From the NCBI GenBank assembly GCA_017440925.1, contig JAFSAP010000053.1, positions 1 through 48,564 of the forward strand: DNA of 48,564 nt, given 5' to 3'. Below are positions 1-6,541 of the stretch, in pieces. Made by a program: the position numbers and the translations under genes. The stretch is from Oscillospiraceae bacterium. GTDB lineage: Bacteria; Bacillota; Clostridia; Oscillospirales; Oscillospiraceae. Each line of letters starts with the position of its first letter. Position 1 is the first letter of the stretch. The notes beneath the pieces were generated by a model, which was not told the DNA's origin, did not search any database, and worked only from the letters and a program-made list of their open reading frames with translations.

Positions 1-1
1 C

Positions 2-127
2 GACATCACCAGAAAGAAGAAGCTGCTGGAAAAGCAGAAGGAAGGCAAGAAGCGGATGCGTACCTTCGGTACCGTTGCAGTTCCTTCCGAAGCCTTTATG
101 GCTGTCCTCAAACTGGACGAAGACTAA
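2..127 (+). CDS. lepA: Elongation factor 4 (LepA), C-terminal end only
   Basis: Partial gene cut by the window edge; 41 codons remain in frame 2 and end with TAA. The readable tail contains [18 protein letters not shown] and ends [15 protein letters not shown]. This is the lysine-rich C-terminal tail typical of LepA, the ribosome back-translocating GTPase, where it contacts the ribosome and tRNA. The GTPase domains lie outside the window. The next gene on the same strand is hemW, a gene order common in Firmicutes, which supports the call. Confidence 0.85.
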   Translation, partial: DITRKKKLLEKQKEGKKRMRTFGTVAVPSEAFMAVLKLDED

Positions 128-130
128 ATT

Positions 131-243
131 TCAGTGTGGAGTGTGAAGTGTGGAGTTAAGATATAGCCTTCGGCTGTATTTTAATCCATCTGCGAAGCAG
201 ATACATTCACTCCTAACTCCACACTCCTAACTCCTCACTCTGA
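131..243. repeat. Palindrome built from 7-bp units (copy 1 of 3)
   Basis: The left arm reads as heptads CAGTGTG, GAGTGTG, AAGTGTG, GAGTTAA. The right arm carries complementary heptads such as AACTCCA, CACTCCT, AACTCCT and CACTCTG. A variable centre separates the arms and contains two small hairpins (AGCCTTCGGCT and ATCTGCGAAGCAGAT). Related palindromes lie at 35156-35219 and 36536-36650. It occupies the whole lepA-hemW gap and could form a long imperfect hairpin in RNA or DNA. Confidence 0.7.
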
Positions 244-261
244 GAAACCGGAGGTTTCTGA

Positions 262-1455
262 ATGCCTATCTTAACCAAACGTCAAAACAAGACCCCTCTG
301 GGGTTATATATCCATGTGCCCTTCTGCCGCAGCAAATGCCAGTACTGCGACTTCTACTCCCTGGCCTGCAAGGATGACAAGCTGATGGACGGCTATCTGG
401 ACGCTGTCTGCGCCCATGTCAAGGAAGCCGGTGCCCTGGCTCCCAATTACAAGGTGGACACCATCTACTTCGGCGGCGGCACCCCCAGCTTTTTCGGTGC
501 CGACGGCATTGCCACCATTCTGGCCACCATCCGCCGGAATTTCGATGTGGACAACGCCGCCGAGATCACCCTGGAATGCAATCCCGATTCCGTCAATGAC
601 CGGATGCTGCACCGGATGCGGGCCGAAGGTGTGAACCGCATTTCCCTGGGTATCCAGTCCGATGACGACGATCTGCTGAGCAAACTGGGCCGCCCCCACA
701 ACTATGCCCAGGCCGTTTCCGCCTACCAGCGGATCCGGAAGGCCGGCTTCAAGAACGTCTCCGTGGATCTGATGTACGGCCTGCCCGGCCAGACCCTGCG
801 CACCTGGCAGGAGACACTGGATCATGTGCTGCGGCTGCTGCCGGAGCATGTCAGCTGCTACGGCCTCAAGGTGGAAGAGGGCACACCTTTCCACGAATAC
901 AAGGAAATGCTCAATCTGCCCGATGACGATCTGCAGGCCGATATGTACCTGGCCGCTGTGGAAATGCTCCGCAGCCGGGGCTACCGCCACTATGAGATCT
1001 CCAACTTCGCCCGGAAGGGCCTGTACTCCCGCCACAACATGAAATACTGGACCGGCGGCGAATACCTGGGCTTCGGCCCCAGCGCCTCTTCCGACTTTGC
1101 AGGCAAGCGGTTCGTCCTGTCCCGGGATCTGCAGAGCTACATCACCGGCATCCGGGATGGCGGCGAAGTGATGGAAGATGTCCAGGAGATCCCCCTGCGG
1201 GAACGGGCCGGCGAATATCTGATGCTGCGGCTGCGCACCCACCACGGCATCGTAGCCGATGAATATGAGCGCAAATTCCTGCTGCCTTTTGCACCGCTGC
1301 AGGAGGTTCTGGGAAAATACTCCCAGCTGGGTTACACCGATGTGAATGACGAAGGCCGCTGGCATCTGACCGCCAAGGGATATCTGATTTCCAATACCAT
1401 CATCTCCGAACTGCTGATGGCCCAGGATGAATCCCAGCCCATGAGCCGGTTCTAA
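262..1455 (+). CDS. hemW: HemW, radical SAM heme chaperone (coproporphyrinogen oxidase-like)
   Basis: A 397-residue radical SAM protein. The N-terminus has YIHVPFCRSKCQYCDFYS, giving the CxxxCxxC [4Fe-4S] motif near residues 22-29. FGGGTPS follows near residue 71 and NPDSV near 107, both typical of the HemN/HemW family. The family inserts or delivers heme; HemW lacks the extra cysteine of true HemN coproporphyrinogen dehydrogenase, and the CxxxCxxC here is followed by DFYS rather than a further Cys. The length fits HemW (about 380-400). It follows lepA, as in many Firmicutes. The start is ATG at 262, with GGAGG in ACCGGAGGTTTCTGAATG upstream. Confidence 0.9.
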   Translation: MPILTKRQNKTPLGLYIHVPFCRSKCQYCDFYSLACKDDKLMDGYLDAVCAHVKEAGALAPNYKVDTIYFGGGTPSFFGADGIATILATIRRNFDVDNAAEITLECNPDSVNDRMLHRMRAEGVNRISLGIQSDDDDLLSKLGRPHNYAQAVSAYQRIRKAGFKNVSVDLMYGLPGQTLRTWQETLDHVLRLLPEHVSCYGLKVEEGTPFHEYKEMLNLPDDDLQADMYLAAVEMLRSRGYRHYEISNFARKGLYSRHNMKYWTGGEYLGFGPSASSDFAGKRFVLSRDLQSYITGIRDGGEVMEDVQEIPLRERAGEYLMLRLRTHHGIVADEYERKFLLPFAPLQEVLGKYSQLGYTDVNDEGRWHLTAKGYLISNTIISELLMAQDESQPMSRF

Positions 1456-1465
1456 TAAAATACCA

Positions 1466-1504
1466 AACCGCCCGGTGGAATCCCCACCGGGCGGCTCGTC
1501 TTTT
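1466..1504 (+). terminator. Intrinsic terminator after hemW
   Basis: Arms CCGCCCGGTGG and CCACCGGGCGG pair around a short loop, followed by CTCGTCTTTT. It lies 10 bases after the hemW stop. Confidence 0.85.
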
Positions 1505-1514
1505 CACAGATAAT

Positions 1515-1919
1515 GTTCCTTTCTTGTACCAGACAAGAAAGGAACCAAAGAAACTGGCATAGGAGAGGCGCTGAGTCGATTGCTCCCGCAATCGAAGACG
1601 CCCTCTCCTATGTACCTCTCCCGTCCCGCATCGCCACAACTACCCAGCAACTTAACGACCGAAAATTTCAGACGTATGGTCTTACCATTGGCGGCTGTTC
1701 CACGCCCGCCGCCCTGCCGAGATCGGAATCTCCGACTTTCCAGCAGAAAATCGGGACATTTTCTGCTGGAACAGGATCTAGGCTAAGGTGCTCCAGAGCC
1801 TGCGGCGATGCGGGACGGGGGTTTCCAAAGGGGGCGTCTTTGGCGCGCGGGAGCGCGACAACTCAGCGCCCCTTTGGCCTGTTCTTTTGGTACTTTTCTT
1901 GCAGGAGCAAGAAAAGTAC
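1515..1919. repeat. Large structured dispersed element, copy A
   Basis: A 405-bp element. Its left end is a hairpin (GTTCCTTTCTTGT / ACAAGAAAGGAAC) and its right end a related hairpin (GTACTTTTCTTGC / GCAAGAAAAGTAC), so the two ends are inverted repeats of each other. Inside are a G+C hairpin (GGAGAGGCGC / GCCCTCTCC), a long-range stem (CCCGTCCCGCATCGCC with GGCGATGCGGGACGGG), a central hairpin (CCAGCAGAAAAT / ATTTTCTGCTGG) followed by ACAGGATCTAGG, and a hairpin CCAAAGGGGGCG / CGCCCCTTTGG. Copies B, C and D share this plan with compensating changes. Open frames inside it do not resemble proteins I know. It lies between two convergent genes. Confidence 0.8.
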
Positions 1920-1928
1920 ATAACGTAC

Positions 1929-2708
1929 TCATTGAGAAGAAAACAATTCCTCCAATGTGCCGAAGCGGTAGCCCATGGCCTTCCACTTTGTCAAAAGCTC
2001 GTCCAGGATTTCCGCATTGGTGGATGATGTGGAGTGCAGCAGCACCACCGCACCGTTATGGGTCCGGGGCAGCAGCTTGGAAAAGGCCTGCTCCGCCGTT
2101 GGCTGGGCATCATTGTTCCAGTCCACGTAGGCAAGGCTCCAAAACACTGTTTTGTACCCCAGTTCCTTTGCCATTTTCAGGTTTTCCTCGCTGTAGATCC
2201 CCTGGGGCGGACGGTAAAACTTCGGCATGTCCAGTCCGGTGGTTTCCTTATACAGCGTTTCCAGATCCAGCAGTTCTTTGGAAAATGCCTCTTTGCCGGA
2301 CAGTCTGCTCATATCCGGATGGTGCATGGTATGGTTGGCAACGGTATGTCCCTCCGCTGCCATTCTTCTCACCAGGTCGGCATTTTTCTCAATGTAATTG
2401 CCTACCAGGAAAAAAGCAGCTTTCACCTCCTGCTTTTTCAGAGTATCCAGAATTTTCTCCGTGCAGCCATTTTCGTAGCCTGCATCGAAGGTCAGATACA
2501 GCACCTTGTCCTGCGTATCCCCGATATATGCCGCATCGTACTGCTTCAGCTGCTCCGGCCCGGCATTGCCCACAGGGGCTGTCCCCTCCTGCCGGAAGCT
2601 GAGGCCCCAGTTTCCCGTTTCCAGCGTGCTGCTTCGGAATACATGAAACCCCAGCACCGCAGCGCAGGCCAGCGCCGCTGCCGCAAGATACAGATCCCGT
2701 TTGCGCAT
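1929..2708 (-). CDS. PdaA-like polysaccharide (peptidoglycan) deacetylase
   Basis: 259 residues with an N-terminal membrane anchor or signal segment (about residues 6-24), so it acts outside the membrane. The carbohydrate esterase 4 fold shows as TFDAGYENG near residue 74, HTMHHPD (zinc histidines) near 127, YRPPQG near 165 and VLLHS near 224. TFDxGYENG is typical of PdaA-type enzymes, which deacetylate N-acetylmuramic acid and in Bacillus make the muramic delta-lactam of spore cortex. A sporulation role here is inference. The start at 2708 has GGGAGGGG at good spacing, but that site lies inside the terminator hairpin of the upstream gene. Confidence 0.85.
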   Translation of the reverse strand: MRKRDLYLAAAALACAAVLGFHVFRSSTLETGNWGLSFRQEGTAPVGNAGPEQLKQYDAAYIGDTQDKVLYLTFDAGYENGCTEKILDTLKKQEVKAAFFLVGNYIEKNADLVRRMAAEGHTVANHTMHHPDMSRLSGKEAFSKELLDLETLYKETTGLDMPKFYRPPQGIYSEENLKMAKELGYKTVFWSLAYVDWNNDAQPTAEQAFSKLLPRTHNGAVVLLHSTSSTNAEILDELLTKWKAMGYRFGTLEELFSSQ

Positions 2709-2755
2709 AAAAAATCCCCTCCCTTTGGCACATCCTATGCCAAACAGGAGGGGAA
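2708..2755 (-). terminator. Terminator of the glycohydrolase-like gene, overlapping the next ribosome site
   Basis: On the minus strand, CCCCTCCTGTTTGGCA pairs with TGCCAAAGGGAGGGGA, followed by TTTTTT that runs into the deacetylase start codon. The 3' arm contains the GGGAGGGG ribosome site of the downstream gene, so in a read-through transcript the site would be buried in the stem. Confidence 0.75.
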
Positions 2756-2762
2756 TATTTTC

Positions 2763-3857
2763 TTATCTTCCGCCGTGGAGGTATTTTCTGTCCCAGTCCA
2801 GGTCATATAGCTTGCTGCCCCGCTCCATGGTGCAGCCATGGAACAGGTCATCTGCCAGCTCCTTCAGGGTTTCCGCAGGCTCCAGGCATTCGATGTAAAA
2901 TTCGGGCAGGGCTTTTTCCCCCAGCTTGGCGCCCAGAATGGCACCGGTGAGGGCACCCACTGCGGCCGACCTTCCGGAATGGTTCACCGCCACGATCATG
3001 GCCCGGTCAAAATCGCCGTCACAGACCAGACTGGCATAGACCGCTCCCGCCAGCGCCTCGGCAGCATTGCCGCAGCGCAGCTTTTCCATGACCTCCACCG
3101 CTGACAGGTTCCGGGAGCCGGCATAGGTGATGGCGTTGCGCACCTGGTTGCAGATATCATAGGCCTGGCTGTACTGGTGGCCGAATTCCTCCCGGATATC
3201 CCGCATGGCGTGGGCATACACGGATTTTAAGGGTGCGTCCGGCTTGCGCAGGATGCAGGTGATGATATGGGCCACCATAGCGCCGGTGAGAAAAGCCGTG
3301 GGGCTTCCATGGGTCAGCGCAACGGCCTCCGCACCCAGGCGGTTGATCTCCGTCAGCTGGATCCGGTGCCGGTGGAAAAACAGGCCCACACCTACAGCGG
3401 AGGTCAGACTGCCGGGCTGGGAATAGGCGGTTTTGGGTTCTTCGGGAGAGCCCAGATTGTCCCGTTCCAGAATTTCCAGCATCCGGGTATCCATGCAGTG
3501 CCGGCGGCACAGTTCGCTTTGGCCCATCAGCCAGCAGTGGTACTGGGTAGGCCGTCCCCAGGAACGCTGGGACATGGCCCATTCCCGGCTGGAAAGGGCG
3601 ATGTACTTCACAAAAGGCGCCATCCGGCCCATCATCTGGCCCCGGGTCAGGCCCAGCAGCAGTCCGTTGCAGGTGAAAGCCGCCAGCTGGGTATAGGAGG
3701 TGACATCGGCATAGCCGTTGCAGAGGTCATAGCCCAGCAGACCGTTGGGGCCATAGTCTTCCTGGATCTCCGGCCAGCTGCGGCTGTCCACGGTGTAACC
3801 CATGGCATCGCCCACGGCCAGGCCCAAAAGACAACCCCGGTAGGATGCCTGCTTCAT
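2763..3857 (-). CDS. ADP-ribosylglycohydrolase family protein with altered metal-site motifs
   Basis: 364 residues of the DraG/ADP-ribosylglycohydrolase fold. The start RGCLLGLAVGDAMGY (residues 7-21) matches the family's N-terminal motif, and NHSGRSAAVGALTGAILGA near residue 292 matches its C-terminal helix. Active members have an Asp-Asp-Thr motif early and GDxD(S/T) late, which hold the Mg2+ ions. Here these positions read TSYT (residues 53-56) and SGRSAAV, so most metal-binding acidic residues are gone. It may bind ADP-ribose without cleaving it, or use another chemistry. The start has AAAGGAGG upstream and its own promoter at 3964-3992. Confidence 0.8.
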   Translation of the reverse strand: MKQASYRGCLLGLAVGDAMGYTVDSRSWPEIQEDYGPNGLLGYDLCNGYADVTSYTQLAAFTCNGLLLGLTRGQMMGRMAPFVKYIALSSREWAMSQRSWGRPTQYHCWLMGQSELCRRHCMDTRMLEILERDNLGSPEEPKTAYSQPGSLTSAVGVGLFFHRHRIQLTEINRLGAEAVALTHGSPTAFLTGAMVAHIITCILRKPDAPLKSVYAHAMRDIREEFGHQYSQAYDICNQVRNAITYAGSRNLSAVEVMEKLRCGNAAEALAGAVYASLVCDGDFDRAMIVAVNHSGRSAAVGALTGAILGAKLGEKALPEFYIECLEPAETLKELADDLFHGCTMERGSKLYDLDWDRKYLHGGR

Positions 3858-3963
3858 ATGTCGTCCTCCTTTTCTTAATTCTGATTGGATAAAGGATCAT
3901 TTGCTGCACCGGGGCCGCACCGCGCCAGTACCGCAAAGGATCCATTCCCTTCTATTGTTTTTT

Positions 3964-3992
3964 ATTATATCTGTCAGCCGGAAAAAAGGCAA
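3964..3992 (-). promoter_or_regulatory. Sigma-A-type promoter for the glycohydrolase-like gene
   Basis: On the minus strand, TTGCCT, a 17-base spacer, then a perfect TATAAT. It sits just past the stop of the MocR gene, about 110 bases before the start at 3857. Confidence 0.7.
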
Positions 3993-3998
3993 GCACAA

Positions 3999-5366
3999 TT
4001 ACAGCCATTCCGGCAGGCGGTGCAGGGCGGCTTCCAGCGCTGCCTCATCCAACACGGAGTAGTTTACCAGGAAACAGTGCCTGTCCTCCCCGGCGGGCAG
4101 GTGGTAGTATTCGCTCAAGGCCTTCACCCGGATGCCGGAGGCTGCCAGACGGGCCGTCAGCTCCCCATCGGAGAGGGGGGTATCCACCTTCACCAGAAAA
4201 TGCAGTCCCGCATCCTGCTCCAGAATGGTGATCTTATCCGCAAACGGGCTGTTCTCCAAAAGGCTGACCACCCGGTTGCGGCGGCTTTTATAGAATTTCC
4301 GCATCCGGTTGATGTGCTTTTCAAAATGTCCCCGGCTCAGAAACCTTGCCAGGGTAAACTGCTCAAAACTGGCCACGGTACAGCTGTAAAAGCCCAGGGT
4401 CTGCCGGAACTGCTGCATGAGGGCAGGGGGCAGCACCAGATAGCTGATACGGATGGAGGGCGCCAGGGTTTTGGAAAAAGAATTCATGTAAATGACCCGC
4501 TGGCTGTCCAGGCTCTGCATAGCGGGCATGGGGTGAGCGTCGAACCGGAATTCGGAATCGTAGTCATCCTCAATGATCCAGCCGTTTTGCTGCTTGGCCC
4601 AGTTCAGCAGCTCCAGCCGCCGCTGCACCGGGGTCACCAGGCCCGTGGGGAAGTGATGGGAGGGAGAAAAATGGAGCACCTGGGCGTTCTTCAACCCATC
4701 CGGCCGGACACCCCGGCTGTCCATGGGGGCCGAAATACAGCGGACACCGCCGGCAGCATAGATCTTGCGGATCTTGCCGTAGCCCGGTTCTTCCACAGCG
4801 TAGGTCTTGTCCCGGCCCAGCAGCTGGATCAGCAGATTGTAAAGAAAATCGGTGCCTGCACCGATGAGAATATTGTCCGGATCTGTTTCCATGCCCCGGA
4901 AAGCCGCCAGATGGTCGGCAATGGCCTGCCGCAGCTCCGGAATGCCCTGGTGGGGCAGGGGTTGCAGCAGCTTCTCTCCGTAGTCCAGCATGACCTCCCG
5001 CTGGAGGCGGCTCCAGACAGAAAAGGGGAAATGCTCTGTACCGGTTCGGGTCAGATCCAGCAGCGGTTTGGGCAGTTCCTCCCGTTTTTCCGGGGATGCT
5101 GCCGTTTCCCGGGGAACGGGCCGCTCCACTGCCTCCACAAAGTAGCCCACCTTTTCCCGGGAACAGATGTAGCCCTCCGCCAGAAGCTGGTTATAGGCCG
5201 CTTCCACGGTGATTTTACTGACCTCCAGATGGGAAGAAAGGGCCCGCTTGGAGGGCAGCTTTTCCCCGGGCTTCAATGCCCCGGACAGAATATCGCCCCG
5301 GATACAGCGGTAAAGCGCCTCATAAAGGGGCACCCCCGGGGATTTTTTCAGTTCATAGGTTAACAT
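3999..5366 (-). CDS. MocR-type regulator (GntR HTH fused to aminotransferase-like domain)
   Basis: 455 residues. The N-terminal winged helix (about 10-78) has SKRALSSHLEVSKITVEAAYNQL, the GntR DNA-reading motif. Residues 110-455 resemble class I aminotransferases: GAGTDFLYNLLIQLLG near 168, IIEDDYDSEFRF near 270, and SFSKTLAPSIRISYLV near 305, whose Lys is the expected PLP-binding residue. MocR proteins use the aminotransferase fold as a PLP sensor; PdxR, which activates PLP synthesis genes, is the best-known case. No pdx gene is adjacent here, so the target is unknown. Copy B of the structured element lies just upstream of the start. Confidence 0.87.
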   Translation of the reverse strand: MLTYELKKSPGVPLYEALYRCIRGDILSGALKPGEKLPSKRALSSHLEVSKITVEAAYNQLLAEGYICSREKVGYFVEAVERPVPRETAASPEKREELPKPLLDLTRTGTEHFPFSVWSRLQREVMLDYGEKLLQPLPHQGIPELRQAIADHLAAFRGMETDPDNILIGAGTDFLYNLLIQLLGRDKTYAVEEPGYGKIRKIYAAGGVRCISAPMDSRGVRPDGLKNAQVLHFSPSHHFPTGLVTPVQRRLELLNWAKQQNGWIIEDDYDSEFRFDAHPMPAMQSLDSQRVIYMNSFSKTLAPSIRISYLVLPPALMQQFRQTLGFYSCTVASFEQFTLARFLSRGHFEKHINRMRKFYKSRRNRVVSLLENSPFADKITILEQDAGLHFLVKVDTPLSDGELTARLAASGIRVKALSEYYHLPAGEDRHCFLVNYSVLDEAALEAALHRLPEWL

Positions 5367-5407
5367 AACATCACCATCTAAAATACTTTATATGGTAACA
5401 CGGCAAT

Positions 5408-5805
5408 GTTACTTTCTTGTCTCTGAACAAGAAAGTAACCAAAGAACTCAGCTTAAGGGGGCGCTACGGGGTAAATGCGCCCCCCTTAAGAATCCCCCCG
5501 CCGCATCGCCAATACATTGCGCAGATTCGTAGGCAGTAATTTTCAAGCAGAAAATCGGAACATTTTCTGCTTGAACAGGATCTAGGTTAAGGTGCTCCAG
5601 GGCCTATGGCGATGCGTGCCGAGGGTTTCCAAAGGGTGGTGCTCCGCGCAGCGAATCAAAATAACTATGATTGCCGGGGGCAATCATACCATAACTTATG
5701 GCTTTGCTTGCGGTGTGCGAAGCCATGCCTTGTGCTGAGCAAGCAACTCAGCATCCCTTTGGTCTGCTTCTTTTGGTACTTTTCTTGCAGAAGCAAGAAA
5801 AGTAC
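5408..5805. repeat. Large structured dispersed element, copy B
   Basis: 398 bp with the same plan as copy A. The left-end hairpin is GTTACTTTCTTGT / ACAAGAAAGTAAC and the right-end hairpin GTACTTTTCTTGC / GCAAGAAAAGTAC. The first inner hairpin is CTTAAGGGGGCGC / GCGCCCCCTTAAG, quite different in sequence from copy A yet fully paired. The central hairpin is CAAGCAGAAAAT / ATTTTCTGCTTG. The right inner stem is CCAAAGGGTG / CATCCCTTTGG and contains an extra inserted arm (5650-5745). It ends 1 bp before the stop codon of the next gene. Confidence 0.8.
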
Positions 5806-5806
5806 A

Positions 5807-6442
5807 TTACACCACTCGCCTTGGTAAGCCATCTTTACGCTCCCAGAGGATCAGCAGGCTGCCGTTTTTTACGGCAATCTCTGCTTCCTCCCTGGTGAAA
5901 TGATTGCTGACCCCCAAGGGAAAACCCGCTGTCAGCGTTCCGTTTTCCAGGGGATAGTATAATCCCCGCAGGGTCACCCCATGGGCATCGGCACCCATGC
6001 AGAACACGGAAACCGTGCCGCTGCAGCCTGCCGGGAAGGAAAGGCTGCCGTTTTTCACCACCGCCGCCAGGGTGTTTATCCCTGCCAGAATGCCGAAAGC
6101 GCCTCTGTCCGCCAGAAACTGAAGGGTTTGAAAATTGGCAACGGTATGGTCAAGCCGGGGGCCATCCAGACTGCCGTACAGCAGAAATTCCCGGAATCCC
6201 AGGGAAAGTCCCCGGCGCACCGCCAGCATGGCATCGGTATCATCCTTTTCCACCGGAAATACATTGGCCCCTGCCGGGGTATAGCCCAGGGAATCGAAAT
6301 CTCCCAGGATCTCATCCGGCACAATGCCCAGTTTTTCCGTATGCCGCACTCCGCCATCGGCGGCAATGACATGATCCGCCCTCCGGATGGGCTGCAAAAG
6401 TGCGTCGAATTCCGCCGCACAGAATATGATACAAGTTCCCAT
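5807..6442 (-). CDS. thiN: Thiamine pyrophosphokinase
   Basis: 211 residues from the ATG at 6442. I chose this start because AAAGGGGAAA precedes it; a frame open 26 codons upstream runs back towards the terminator of the previous gene. The motifs are those of thiamine pyrophosphokinase, which makes thiamine diphosphate from thiamine and ATP in the cytosol: ADGGVRH, ILGDFDSLG, KDDTDAMLA, YGSLDGPRLDH and GVSNHF. It appears to be a single-gene unit after the DUF2207-like gene's terminator. No TPP riboswitch was recognised upstream. Confidence 0.9.
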   Translation of the reverse strand: MGTCIIFCAAEFDALLQPIRRADHVIAADGGVRHTEKLGIVPDEILGDFDSLGYTPAGANVFPVEKDDTDAMLAVRRGLSLGFREFLLYGSLDGPRLDHTVANFQTLQFLADRGAFGILAGINTLAAVVKNGSLSFPAGCSGTVSVFCMGADAHGVTLRGLYYPLENGTLTAGFPLGVSNHFTREEAEIAVKNGSLLILWERKDGLPRRVV

Positions 6443-6470
6443 ATGGTTTCCCCTTTTCGTAATTGCCCCC

Positions 6471-6479
6471 ATTTTACCA
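6471..6479 (-). promoter_or_regulatory. Possible extended -10 promoter for thiamine pyrophosphokinase
   Basis: On the minus strand TGGTAAAAT is an extended -10 (TGn plus TAAAAT), 29 bases before the chosen start. The -35 region is poor (TTTTTC). Confidence 0.4.
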
Positions 6480-6508
6480 CAACCGCCGGGAAAGAAAAAG
6501 CCGGAATG

Positions 6509-6541
6509 CAAAAAATCCACGGGATTTTCCCGTGGATCTTT
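6509..6541 (-). terminator. Intrinsic terminator after the DUF2207-like gene
   Basis: Arms ATCCACGGGA and TCCCGTGGAT form a perfect 10-bp stem with a 3-base loop, followed on the minus strand by TTTTT. It begins right after the stop of the upstream gene. Confidence 0.88.

Noticed and set aside
131-243. CRISPR-like repeat array
   Set aside because: Units are 7 bp, contiguous and palindromic across a centre, without spacers; no cas gene is present.
1513-1923. Protein-coding frames inside the structured element copies
   Set aside because: They do not align between copies, change frame and are explained by the stem structure.
3885-5363. 492-codon plus-strand frame
   Set aside because: Antisense to the MocR gene, which has clear motifs and the correct family length.
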